The position numbers and the translations under genes were made by a program. The notes beneath the pieces were generated by a model. That model was not told the origin of the DNA and did not search any database. It saw only the letters and a list, made by a program, of their open reading frames with translations. Below are positions 32,756 through 43,645 of a stretch of DNA of 64,000 nt, one piece after another. This DNA comes from Chinchilla lanigera (lineage: Eukaryota; Chordata; Mammalia; Rodentia; Chinchillidae). The stretch is from NCBI RefSeq assembly GCF_000276665.1, contig NW_004955426.1:362919-426918 (forward strand), written 5' to 3'. Numbering within the stretch: the stretch's first letter is position 1; each line of letters opens with the position of its first letter.

Positions 32756-33619
32756 CCTTTCTACTTTTAAGGCCTGTGTTCTCAGCTCAGTTTACTTTAT
32801 GGGAGGAGGTGTGTCTCAGGATGTGACCACTGGCCACTGTCCCTCCAGGTGAGGATAGAGTTGTCCTTGGTGTGGAGGGTAGAGAGTCAGCCAGGGGAAG
32901 GGGTAGAAGCTGCGGCCATAGCTCTGGCCCTGCAGGCAGCTTGGCCTGCACTCTCCGCTCAGCCCATTCTGCATGCATCTTCCTCAGCCCTGTCGCTTGG
33001 CCACGCATCCTGGTAGCTGAGGTCCAGCAGCCCAAGGTGCACGTGGTCCACCAGGGCAAACAGACTGCTGAACTGGGAAGGAGGTTTCCAGACAGTTCTT
33101 GGAAAAAATGTAACTAGCTGAACCCAGAGCCCAGCCCTCGTTCTGGCGGCCCTTGTGTAGGAGACACTGAGGAACCCTGACCTCGCTCTCCAAGTTGGTG
33201 TCTGGGAAAACATTGGCTTCGGTCAAATTCTCCGTTGCATCCAGGATCAAATCTGCACCACAGCAGGTTTCTCTCTTCTCTGGGCTCTGAAAACACACAC
33301 GGGCTTGGGATACACTAGCTGTGCACACTAAACATGCATCCTCATGCGGATGTGGATGCTGTTTCCAAGGACACAGCTCAGGAATGCTGGCCTTTGGATG
33401 CCTAGGCCACGGACTTGTAGGGTGGTGATTTTGTCATCTGTGAGTATCACAGCCACGTGGTCTGTCACTCTCAGCATGGCTGGCATTTGGCTGGGGTCCT
33501 TCCCTGGGTAGGGGACTGCCCTAAGCATGGGAAGATGTTCGACAGTGTCCGGGCCTCTTCTCACAAGATGCCCCCAACTAGACCCTGCTCCTGGCTGTGA
33601 TAACCAAAGCCATCTCCAG

Positions 33620-33741
33620 AGTGCCAGATATGGTAGCACAAGCCTGCAGTCCCTGCACTCCAGAGGCCGAGGCAGGAGGATCACCAGCAGCTCTGGGCCA
33701 GGCTAAACTATATAGTGAGACCCTGTCTCCAAGCAAAGAAA
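33620..33741 (+). mobile_element. B1 SINE
   Basis: gccagatatggtagcacaag ... gaggccgaggcaggaggatc ... tagtgagaccctgtctccaa. Confidence 0.8.
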
Positions 33742-34370
33742 CACAAACAGCCCTATCTCTAGGTAGTGCCACTTGTTCTCCAGGGGTGACACTTCTGCAG
33801 TGGTGACCAGAGCACTAGGGATCGTGAGATGGACATCAGTTCTCTAAGCACATTCTCAGTTCTCATCTGTGACAGTGACACATGCAGTCTCTGGGAATTC
33901 GCAGGGAACTGTGCCATACACTATGAAACCTTGGCTCCGCCTGGTGGGTGACCACAGCTGCAGAACCACAGAATGAGATCAAAAGCTCGCTAGGGCTTCT
34001 GATGGAGCCCCCAACCCTCAAGCTACATCAGGCCGATCCAGCAGACAATGTTGGATCTTTTCCAGTTGACAAATTGGGTTTTTCGGAAAGCACAGCAGTT
34101 GGATTTATAATAATGTTTAGGGTTCAAGGGGAGAAGGATGGAAGAATTTTCTGTGGTTGTGAAGGTCCTTGATTGCATCTTCGGAATCTGAAGAGGTGTG
34201 AGGATGTGCAGACGTCTCACCTGAGGGATCGGAGCCCAGGGGCAGGAGGAAGAGGAGCCTCAGCAGCTGCACCTGTTGCAGGCCGACTGAGCTCCAGCCG
34301 CTCACACCTTGTCCTGGACACATCTGCAGGTGGTGACTTTCTCACAGTATGCTTTTGAAAAGCAGTTTAC

Positions 34371-34545
34371 TAGCTGGGCATGGTGGTACACACCTATAAT
34401 CCCAGCACTCAGGAGGCTGAGGCAGGAGGAGGCTGAGGCAGGGAGTCTGAGGCCAGCCTGGGCCATATAGTGAGTTCAAGGGCAGCCTGAACTACAGAGT
34501 GAGACCCTGTGTCAAAAAAAATAAAAACAAACAACAAAAAAGCAA
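34371..34545 (+). mobile_element. B1 SINE (long form) with a local GAGGCTGAGGCAGGAG repeat
   Basis: ctagctgggcatggtggtac ... the box aggaggctgaggcaggagga is followed by ggctgaggcaggg ... gagaccctgtgtc and A-rich tail. Confidence 0.9.
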
Positions 34546-35669
34546 AGCAATTTATGAAGCAAATCAACAGTTCATCAAGGGGTGCCAGCTGGGAGTGAGT
34601 TGCTGGCCCTTTGGCCCTGACAGATGACCTGGGTTGATAGTGTCCTGCACAGGACGCCTCCTTCGGGAATGGCTTTGGCAGGTGAGATTAGTGAAGGCGC
34701 TGCACTGGCTGGGTCCAAGCCTAACATCTGGGGTCCTCAGGATGTGGACAGACATGGAGGGAGACGGCCTGGTGGCTGCAGAGTCCAAGGTTGGACCTTT
34801 GCTGCCACGAGCCAGGTTAAGGTAGTGTGGAAGCAGCCAGCTGTGAGGGGTGGGCACAGCCCCTGGCGCCTGTAGGAGGGGCCCAGGGACACCTTGACTC
34901 CATGCTTCTGACCCAGAACCAGGGAGGGCACACAGTGGTTTTTCAAAGCCACACAGTCTAGGGGACTTTGTGATGCCTGCAGTAGGAGACCAGTGTGGGT
35001 GACGGTGGATTTGCCTGGTCCTCTGCTGTGTCTTCATCCACCATAGATACCTGCTGAGACTGCCCTGGCCGGACAAAATGGGCAGGACCCTCGCTGCTGC
35101 CCCCACTTGAACACAGGGGACAGGACACATGGGTACAGACAGCAGGGGCCAGCTGGAGGCTGAGGAAAGGCTGAGGCTGTCGGGAGCTGCTGAGCTGGGT
35201 GACAGCCACACCCACGCTCGGCCCTCCCTGACACCCGTGGGCCTCCTACTGTGGACCCGGATTTGCTTCTGGGCCTCTAGGTTCCACAGCTGTGACCATT
35301 TCTTGTCTTCCTCCCAAGGGCTGCAGGAGATCTGATGCGGGCGAATGTCTTTCACATCGGGTGGCACTCCCCCTCCCAGCCGACTGCTAATAATTCTCTC
35401 TGCATCTGTTCCCAGAGGGTCCACCTAGCACTGGGCCAGCTGCTTGGCCACGGGACGTGTTTCCATCAGCTGTATTAAGCTTTTGTGTTTTCTGACAATC
35501 TCAGTAGATGACCGTGCTCCAGTTGCCAGGTGTCCAACAGTTCAACTTTGTGTCTGGGAAACGATTTGTGTAAATATCCACCACGCACGCATGTTTGTGT
35601 TCCTACCGAAACCATCTGGCAGCCCTATTAAAATGTAAACGGGAACCTCTGCAATGTAAGAAAACAAAC

Positions 35670-37068
35670 CCCGAGAAGGGACACACGGGCTTTATTAGAA
35701 TCTCGATTATTCTTGAAGTCAACCATTGAGAAACTCACTCCAGAAGAATCTGTGCATTCTAGCCCAGAAAAGACACAGGCTGGGCCTCTGAGGGCGAGCT
35801 GACCCCTGGCTGCAGAGCTGCAGGGACCCAGGATGGTTCTGCTTCCTGTGGCGGAGGTGACCAGGCCCTGCCAGAGTTGGTCCTTTCCTTTCTTCATCTA
35901 CTTTCCCTGCAGCACTGCCGGCCAAGCCCAGGGCCCCAGGCCGCTTCACACCAGGTCTTGTAATCAGGAAATGCGAGATCAACAACCCACTGGCCTCCTG
36001 TGAGTCAGTTCCCTGGAAATCCTTTAAGTACCCCTTAGGAGATTCCTCCTGGGTGGGGAGGCAGGACCTGGAGCAGGGGCCAGGCAGCTGTCAGATGCAC
36101 ACAGTACCGCTGTGACCCACCCAGAATCTGCTACTGGCTGAGGGACAGTCGGGCTCCCCGGCTCTGAGCAGTGCTGTGAGGGCCCTAGGGACTGAAGGAG
36201 GCCGTTGTTGGCTTTTCAGCCAAGCCATGTGCGCTGCATCCAGAGAGCCTGTCACCCCCGCCCAAGGCAGGAGACGCGAGCGGGAGTCACCGGGTGGCTG
36301 GCTGGGGCGCACACACACCGGGAGGACTCGGGGCAGTGACCACAAGAAGGGCCTTTGGGGCAAGTGGACGGTGGTGTTTAATTCCGCCATCTTTTCACGA
36401 TTCAACTCTCTCACCCAAGGGTTCAGGAATTAGTGTCTCTTCCTCCATCTCAAGGAAGACAGTCACTTCCTGAGTCCAAAAGGGCTCTAGAGGGGTGAGG
36501 GGGATGCACAGCCGGCCTGGCTGGGCCCTCGGGGCGAGGGCCAGTCACAGGCGGGAGGGGCTGTGTGCCCTGTGTCCGGCTCATCCCGAGCACTTGTCCT
36601 GCGTCCCTTGCCACACCGGGGGGATGTGCAGTCCCCTGGGCCCGTCTGGAGGCCGCATGTGAACCCTGCCACCTCTGCCCCGTATTTCTTACTCTCTTGG
36701 AGGCATGCGACAACTGTGCTGCCCTCAGCTCCCGTCTCCTCAGTGTGCACCCTGGGGTTTGGGGGCCGCAGCGACTGCTGAGACAGAATTCAAGCTACCG
36801 TGTGAAAGGCTGCTTTTTAATTAGGTCTTGGCAACTTGCTAATGGCACTTCTGGACGTACAATGACCCTGCAGCGGCGCTCCCACAAAGCTGGGGGTTTG
36901 AGCCGTTTCTAGTTTGAAACTGCAAATACAAGACAGAGGCAGGAGGCTTTGCTTGGCCTTAGCCCCCGCAACAAGCCGTTTTCCGAGGACGGGGCCGGCT
37001 TTGTCCTGCAGTGTGAACGGGGGCGACCAGGCGCTGCTGCAGGGAGCCGGGGTCCTAGTGACTCCAGG
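35670..37068 (-). other. DAP: DAP 3'UTR
   Basis: About 1.4 kb downstream of the DAP stop codon on the - strand. The distal end is inferred from the AATAAA at 35691-35696, with a G/T-rich downstream element read toward 35655. No SINE was recognised inside it, which suits a transcribed 3'UTR in this otherwise repeat-rich DNA. Confidence 0.75.
35691..35696 (-). terminator. DAP: DAP poly(A) signal
   Basis: The + strand reads tttatt, which is AATAAA on the DAP strand, about 1.37 kb after the stop. It is followed in the gene direction by GT/T-rich sequence suitable as a downstream element. Cleavage is expected near 35665-35680. Confidence 0.7.
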
Positions 37069-37182
37069 TCACTTGCGAGGCTGCTGGATGTTCTGGGGCC
37101 GCGGGGACGGGTGCTTGTCTATGGAGGCGTGGGGCTTCTGGTGAGCCACCTGTGCGGCCGCTGGGGGGAAGTCCTTGTCACC
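37069..37182 (-). CDS. DAP: DAP terminal coding exon (death-associated protein 1, C-terminus)
   Basis: On the - strand, after the acceptor ctcctcacag, 114 nt encode 37 residues and TGA (37069-37071). The product begins GDKDFPPAAAQVAHQKPHAS and ends NIQQPRK. This is the C-terminus of DAP1, a small, proline-rich, intrinsically disordered protein. It is known as a mediator of interferon-gamma-induced cell death and as an mTOR-regulated suppressor of autophagy. The exon joins the 38344-38386 exon in phase 0 (CGG|GGT, Arg-Gly). Numbered on the 102-residue family length, it covers residues 66-102 exactly. No domain fold is expected. Identification rests on near-identity to the known DAP C-terminus and on its convergent position next to ANKRD33B. 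Confidence 0.96.
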   Translation of the reverse strand, partial: GDKDFPPAAAQVAHQKPHASIDKHPSPRPQNIQQPRK

Positions 37183-38343
37183 CTGTGAGGAGACAGGAAC
37201 GCACAGGCCGGTTACTCGTGAGCGAATCCATCAGTGGGGTGGGAGCCCCAGTCCCAGGGTCCCAGCTTTCTGCAGGATGGACAGGGGCTGCAAGCGGGTG
37301 ACGGGCAGCAGGCCTGTTGTCAGCAAGAAGCCGGTGGCTGTGGGGTCCTGAGGCCATCATAGCAGGGAGCTACAGGTGGAGGAGCCCATATGCCACAGGA
37401 TGGGTGATGCTCACGGCTCTGCCCACGTGATGAGACTCGGGTGCCATACGACAAACCTGGCATCAAGTTGGGTGTGGGAGGCTGTGCCATGCTAGGGCTG
37501 CTTTTCTGGTCATTTGAACTGGGGCGAGGCAGGACCTAATGCGGAGTCTCAAATATGGATGTGTCAGCCAGACTGGGCGCTGCCAGGGTGCCGAGGCACA
37601 GGTCGAGCTGAAAGTGATTTGCCTCGTTCCAGAGAAGGTGTCTGGCTGTGCTTGGCGGGGGTCCAGCTGGCTTCTTGTGGCCATGGTGGGGGTGACACGC
37701 TGGGACAGGCTGGAGCCTGGCGTGCGCAGTGGAGCTCACCGTGCTGCCCTGAACGGTCACACATGGCTGCAGCCACAACTGTCCCAGGCTCTCAGGGTGG
37801 CGGTGGCCACAGCTCCTTCAGCGGAGCTGTCCCTAGCAATGGCATTCCCTTCAGACACCAGGTAAGGACTTGCACATGCGGAGGGGCACAGCCTGGGTGG
37901 TGTCACAGAGGGGGCGGGGCGTTAGGAGAGGCCAGGCTTTCCCACGAGTTTCTTAGAAGACAGCGGTGTGAGCAAAATGTCAGCTTAGCCCAGGGACCCG
38001 CAAAGGAAGCAGCTACAGGGGAGACATCAGGGAGTGCTGAGTGACCCCAACTTTGTTCATGGGTGCTAGATTCATATTTAATGCTTGTGTGCTGTGACAT
38101 ATAGCTGTTATGCTGATTTTCTCAATCATTTAAAAATGTGGAAACCTTTCCGCTCAGGCCCCTTAGATGCCTGGCCCCAGGACATAGTCTGCCAGGGCTG
38201 GTGGAGCCCGCACGGGGGACAGGAACACTGGCCAGGGGTCCTGTACCGCTGGACCTGCCTGGTTGTGGGCTCTGCACTTCCTAACTACAGAGGCCGGGAC
38301 GAGGGCCCGTGCACTGTGGGTGCGAAGAGGTGACAGCTCTTAC
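37183..38343 (-). other. DAP: DAP last intron
   Basis: A 1161-nt intron on the - strand: donor gtaaga read from 38343 downward, acceptor ctcctcacag ending at 37183. I see no SINE or recognisable gene in it. Several open frames on both strands around 37450-38040 are unrecognised and judged to be chance. Confidence 0.85.
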
Positions 38344-38386
38344 CCGGGCGATGACACCGGAGATGAACACGGTCGGCTTGGGTGGG
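38344..38386 (-). CDS. DAP: DAP small internal coding exon
   Basis: A 43-nt exon on the - strand between acceptor tcttgttttccag (ending at 38387) and donor gtaaga (from 38343). Its first base completes a split codon and the rest encodes PPKPTVFISGVIAR, residues 52-65 of DAP1. The split codon is position 51; a preceding AG would give Ser51, one of the two reported mTOR-regulated sites (Ser3 and Ser51). The next coding exon is phase-compatible. Upstream exons (residues 1-50) were searched for by eye on the - strand from 38387 to 64000 and not found, so the preceding intron probably runs past the window edge. An ID SINE sits only about 48 nt upstream of the acceptor. Confidence 0.95.
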
Positions 38387-38434
38387 CTGGAAAACAAGAG
38401 AGAGGCGGGTTGAACAGAAATGTCCCAGAAGGGG

Positions 38435-38509
38435 GCTGGGGATTTAGCTCAGCGGCACAGCGCCTGCCTGGCAAGCGCAAGGTCGTCAGTTCGATTCCCG
38501 GTACCGGAG

Positions 38510-38538
<29 letters not shown>
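38435..38538 (+). mobile_element. young ID SINE next to the DAP 43-nt exon
   Basis: gctggggatttagctcagcg gcacagcgcctgcctggcaa ... gattcccggtaccgg, then a 29-nt A run (38510-38538). It is flanked by 19-bp duplications (38416-38434 and 38538-38556) that differ only at one CpG/TpG-type position. The intact promoter boxes, long A-tail and long TSD indicate a recent insertion. Confidence 0.95.
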
Positions 38539-38540
<2 letters not shown>

Positions 38541-41500
38541 AACGTCCCAGAAGGGGACAGGGAGGCGGCGACTGCGTGAAGGTGGGTGAGGCTGGGTTTG
38601 GGGTGTACGACCAACAAAGGTGGTTTCGCTCACTCCCAGGAGGAGAACGGAGGAATGAGGGAGCAGACCTCTTCCTCTGCTAGCTTTTTCACAACCACCA
38701 GGCCGGCAGGTCCAGGGTCCCTTTCTCCTGAGGTTTGTCTGGGCAGGTGGCAAACAGCTGGCAAACTGCCTAAGAGCACCTTCCGTTTGCTTCCTGGTGG
38801 ACCCCCGAATTTCCATGGTGGGCAAGCCCAGACAGAACCGAAAGGAAGTAAGCGCTTCCCTGAGGCTGGGCGGAAGCTGCTCCACGCTGGGATGAACTTC
38901 CTGCCTTATCCAGCAAGGGTTTGCCCTTCCACGGCCCCCAGAGCCCATGGCTTCCAGCAGCTTCTACTGGGGAGACCTCAGAGCCAGCACAGACCCTGGC
39001 TGGCCCCTGCAGCCCAGGTATTATAAACGTAAGGCCCTTGGGAAGCTATTGCATCTTCAGTGGTACCCAAAGCGTCACAGAGTGGAGGAGGTAGATTGTT
39101 CACCCACAGGAGAACACGCTACCATCACAGATGTGTGACTGCCTTGGGCTAAGCACTGTTCACTCTTCTTCCAGTCTTTGCACGGATGCCGCATGCGCTC
39201 CTCTTACACAGATGCTGCTGCTGCTCTGTGATGGGCTCTCGGAACTGGACCGCGGGGGCATCCCGCATTCTCACGTGCCCTGTGTGTGTGTCTGGATGCA
39301 GCCTGTCACACAGCTTAAACATCTGGCTGCGGGGGCTCGGGGAAGAAGTACACAGATGTGAGCCCCTGAAACACCTCTGGCACAGGCAAGCAGGCCCGGC
39401 CAGGAGGTGGTCGCCAGCTCCCAGCCCAGCTGGGGGGCCTGGGGGCAGAACACCCTCCCAGCCCGCCGCCCACTGCTCTGCTGCCAGGATCCTTTGAGAA
39501 CCGCTTATCTTAGCTCCACCCTGCTGCAGGCAAGTGCCCCGTACTCAGAAAGATCTCCGGCAGCTCACAGCTCCAGGCGCTCGAAATCCCCCAAGTAACT
39601 TTTGTTACTCCAGGAGAAGGAGCTTCAGTCTTACTAAGCAGCACAGAAACACAAGCCCCGCACTACGCGGCTGTCATCGCATGTGTACTGTGCGGTTAAC
39701 TGGGGGAACCTTTTCTTCCTTTCTGCGTGTGACTTAACTGCAGGATCAGCCAGAGGGGAGTAAGTGCGCTCCAGTTTGAGGCCTCCTTCGCACAGTGAGG
39801 GAGTCAGGACGCGGTGGAGTGGGTGTATTGATTATTCCAGCCGAGGTCACCGGAGGACCTGTGACTGCAGGAGGGTCACTCGCCTGTCTCTTCCTACAGG
39901 TGCAAGCGTAAATATGCTTTAGGGAGGGCTGTCCTCCTCGGACTGGCATCTGCTGACTGGGGCAGACAAGCTCACCAAGTGACCTCAGCTTCCAATGACT
40001 CTCACCCCTGTATCTCCTAATGACATCCCCAGACTCTGCCACCCTAGTCTGCAGACCTGCGCACCCCGTCCTTCTTCAGATCGCTTGTTCTGTGGCTACG
40101 CAGTGCAGAAGCATCTTGCTTTGCTTGTTTCTTCAGACGGTGCCCTCACGTGGCGAGCTCTAAAAGCACACAGATTAATGAGACACGCAAGCTCTTCTCT
40201 TGTTAATCGGCCCTGTGACCCAGCCAAAGAGCCCACACGAGGACTACAGGAGCGTCGGGTCTCACTGAACCCCTGTCCCAGCCTGCAGGACCGCCAGTGT
40301 TGCCATGGGGGCTGGGTGTGTGGGCTGCACCCAAGCTGGGGCTGCGGCTGGATCCTGACGCTCACCAGCACATGGGGAAGGAACATGGACAAGGCAGCGC
40401 ACGTCCTTTCGGTTATCGTGAATGTCCTCAGCACGGAAGGACGCAAGGGCAGCTCCATCTGACAAGGAGTCAGCGTCACCTTCCGTGAAGGCACACCACC
40501 TCGCTGTGTGCTGAGCGCACCACTGCTTCTGTCCACTCTATTTTTTATGTTTTCTGGCCTGAGAGGGAAGGCTCGAAAGAGCAGGAATGTAGGAGCCCCA
40601 CCCTGTCCCACGCCCTCCGTGAGAACGTCCTGCGCAGAGGTCAGTCTGGTACGAGTGAGCCCGCGGCCCTATGGGAAGCGCGGCTGATACACACACTGTG
40701 TCCATGCATGTGAACACGGCTGAAAGGCGGACAAGTGAAAGGTTAAAATCGCTGTAGCTCTGTTACCGCTGATGCGCGTGTACACAGACACACAGACGGA
40801 CACACACAGGCAGAACTGCTTCGCAAGCAGCCGCACCCTGAGCAGCAGAGTCCTCTCGGAGCGCAGTGATGGCCAACCCTGGGGACACTGGCCACCAGCC
40901 CCCAGTAGCCTCAGCGTTCAGCGTCCCCGGGACGGCCCTGCCCACCAAGTGCTGGAAACGAGGCCATCAGGAGGGTGCTGGGCATTACCCTTGGCCATGC
41001 ATGCCCTCCGTGAGCCTCTCCCGGACCACAGGCTTGGCCGCTTCTGTTCCAGCTGGGGCTCCAGGTGGCTCCGGAGCCCGGCAAGGCAGGTGGGGCCCTG
41101 TGCCTTCCCTCTGCCGCTTGGGAGGTGCAGGTGACTTCTGGCAAGTGGTCACAGCAACCCGGCCCCACCAGCCCGGCCCTGCCTGAGGGCGGCTTGGCAC
41201 CAGCTGTCTCTTCTGGCTCCATCTTTAGCGTCCCACTGCTCCAGAGCCTCTCAGGGAGCCGGTCCCATTGCAAACCTGAACGCCACCGGGCTGGGGGGAT
41301 GACACCCTCCTCCCCAGCCTGGCTCACAGGGGCTGTGGTCGGATTCCGGGACCCACCGGGGGCACGGGGGACGGTACTCTGCTGGCCACCCTGACCCTAC
41401 GGGCCACCACCATGTGGGGAGAAGTCACTCCATCTGCTGGGTCTCAGCTGCTGTGGGCTCCGCTCATAAATGGACAGCGATCACCGTAACGCAGCTGGCT

Positions 41501-42352
41501 CTGAACGGACCATCGGGGTACGGGGCCGAGGGTGCTGCTCAGAAACCAGCACCGGTGGTAAGTGTGCTCAGACTGGCTGTGAGGCACCGGGTGGGGCGCC
41601 GGGGGTATTACGCCCACAGGCGACGTGCCGCTTCTCCACTGGGGAAGGAGGGAGTGGATGACAGTGTCCTGCAGCAGTGGCTCCTGCTGGGTGCGGACAG
41701 CCCTTTCCAAAGGAATCTGAGAATGGTAAATATTAGGAGCCACAGAAGTAAATATTAAATTTTTATATTGAATTAGCATTAAATATTTAAAAAAATAAGT
41801 AAATACTAAAACATGAAGAAGCGAAAGTCCAAGGGTCGTCTTTTCACCATCCCGGGTCCGTGTCTTCAAATGCACGCCTTGCACGCCAGTGCACATCCAC
41901 GCTGCACACCCAGTGCCGGTGCCGTGCCCTGATGCCCGCCTGGACCTCCCACAAGGCTGTGCCCACGGCCCGCAGGGGGCCACGCTCAGTGCTGCCCCGT
42001 GTTCCAGGTGCCCTGGCCCAGGGCACGGCCGTGGCCACACCCACCCTGCGACCATTTGAGTGGCTGCCACGACCTGGGGTCCGCGGCCCCAGTGGAGTGC
42101 CTCTGCCTTGTGCACGCCTTGGAGGGCTGACTCCAGCCCAGCAGTGGGGGCGGTGACCACAGCGCAGCCCCAAGCTTGAGGCACAACCCAAGCTACGCAT
42201 CTGGGCTAGGGCTGAGGCCTCAGGGACTGCAGCCTGTGTGTCTGCCTCTGGGTGGCTCTGCTTGGTGCTCTAAGAAGCAAGGAATGGAGGCAATGAGGAC
42301 ACACGCCGAGGACGCGGCAGGTCGGCAGGGAGGGCCCTGCTTTCCACAGTCC

Positions 42353-42509
42353 GTTTTTTTGGTGTGTTTTTGAGACAGGGGCTCGCTGTGCAGTTCAGGC
42401 TGGCCTTCAGGTCACTCTGTAGTCCAGGCTGGTCTCAAACTCGCAATGCTCCTTCTGCCTCAGCCTCCCGAGTGCTGGGATTACAGGCGTGCACCACCTC
42501 ACCCTGCTT
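42353..42509 (-). mobile_element. B1 SINE (long form)
   Basis: tttttgagacaggggctcgc ... ctctgtagtccaggctggtc ... ggcgtgcaccacctcaccct. Confidence 0.9.
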
Positions 42510-42982
42510 CCATAGTTCTTAAAGCAAAACAAAGCAAGCACTGCATACATGTGTGAAGCCTTTTAGCCAGAAGAGGGGCACTGCCAGCGCTGGCGGAGGT
42601 CTGCTGCTTGCTGCCAGTTCCAGGAAACTCCAGAAACGTCCCATGCCTTCGAAGTTTGTCAAGGAACTCATCGAGCTCAGCAATCAGCTCAACAAAAATG
42701 TACCGCCTGACCATTTCTGGTACACTCCAGGGGTGTGGAGAACGTCCATGACGTTTTCTCTGTGCCCAGGGCGCTCACTGCCAGCGACCTCTGTCTCCGT
42801 GAGGGTCCTGACCCCTACTGCCCGCCCTGCAGTCCCTGTACTACTCTCGCTCCGAGCTGGACTCCCTGGTGGGACAGACAGCACCTGTGCTGTGTGCCTG
42901 GTCTGCTCCATCCGGGACAGTGACTGCCAGGCCCCTCCAAGGTGGAGCACGTGTCCACATTTCACTCTGATACATGATATTC

Positions 42983-43033
42983 CAAGGCACGCGTGCACAC
43001 ACATGTACGTGTGCACACATGCACACACACACA
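42983..43033 (+). repeat. CA-rich simple repeat
   Basis: cacgcgtgcacacacatgta cgtgtgcacacatgcacaca cacaca, at the edge of the L1 remnant. Confidence 0.8.
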
Positions 43034-43059
43034 TTTTGCGTATTCACAGACACGTGTGT

Positions 43060-43215
43060 TTCCACCCACTGGGCACTGTGAATAAGGTAGCTGTGAACAC
43101 AGTACCCGAATGCTGGTTTAATATCTTCCCCTCTATTCCTTTTGTGCGTACATGCAGAAGGGAACTGCTAGGTCCTCTGGGAATTCTGCTGGATCCGATG
43201 GGAAGGCTCTGCTTA
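43060..43215 (-). mobile_element. L1 remnant (ORF2 3' region), part 1
   Basis: The + strand reads gtgaataaggtagctgtgaa ... tacatgcagaagggaactgc ... ctctgggaattctgctgg, the reverse complement of a degraded L1 ORF2 C-terminal region. It continues at 43492 after a SINE cluster. Confidence 0.65.
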
Positions 43216-43219
43216 GGTT

Positions 43220-43300
43220 TTTTTTATTTTAATGGTGTTGGGAATTGAACCTGGGCCTCACCCAAAGATCCTACCATGGAGCTATACTTCCAGTCCTGCT
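43220..43300 (-). mobile_element. ID SINE inserted in L1 remnant
   Basis: T-run, then ggtgttgggaattgaacctg and ggagctatacttccagtcc: a diverged ID in reverse orientation, directly adjacent to the following dimer. Confidence 0.65.
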
Positions 43301-43303
43301 TCC

Positions 43304-43491
43304 TTTGCAGTGCTATGGGTTGAACCCAAGGCCTTGGTACTGCAATACTTCTCCAAACCCCTGTACCCTTTTATTTGAGACTGGGGTTTGCTAAGTCACT
43401 CAGCCGCTCAGGCTGGACTGGAGCTCGAGATCCTCCTGCCTCAGCCTCCTAGAGGGTTGGGATTACAGGCATGCACTACCACACCTGGCTT
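43304..43491 (-). mobile_element. B1-dID SINE inserted in L1 remnant
   Basis: gctatgggttgaacccaagg (dID part), then tttatttgagactggggttt, gatcctcctgcctcagcctc and gggattacaggcatgcacta (B1 part). Confidence 0.75.
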
Positions 43492-43645
43492 ATGGTTAAC
43501 TTTCTGAGGAACTACCGAACTGTACTGCATAGTGGCTGCACCATTTCACACTCTGACCAGAAATGCACAAGCTTGCTGGTTTCTCCATTCTGAAAACACT
43601 TGTTATTTTCTATTTTTAGCAAAAACCATCCTCCTGGGCGAGATT
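43492..43645 (-). mobile_element. L1 remnant, part 2
   Basis: Continues the element at 43060 after the SINE insertions: tgaggaactaccgaactgta, catagtggctgcaccatttc, gaaatgcacaagcttgctgg and tttctccattctgaaaacac follow the L1 reverse-complement order. Confidence 0.65.

Larger units (their letters stand above)
19921..35669. other. intergenic region between convergent ANKRD33B and DAP
   Basis: About 16 kb with no recognisable protein-coding exon. It contains simple repeats (20035-20190, 25430-25502, 27893-27945), many SINEs, MaLR LTRs (29742-30140, 31638-32052), a MIR (31290-31545), a CpG/CTCF cluster (26155-26290) and a degenerate minisatellite (28594-28890). The stretches 22090-24190, 27105-27660, 28000-28590, 28900-29740, 30141-31290, 32756-33619 and 33742-34370 look unique or too old to classify. 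A 286-codon open frame on the - strand (34564-35424) is reported under findings and not called as a gene. Confidence 0.75.

Noticed and set aside
42553..43248. 231-codon + frame.
   Set aside because: It runs through a CA repeat and an L1 remnant, so it cannot be one gene; only its first 200 bp was kept as a weak curiosity.
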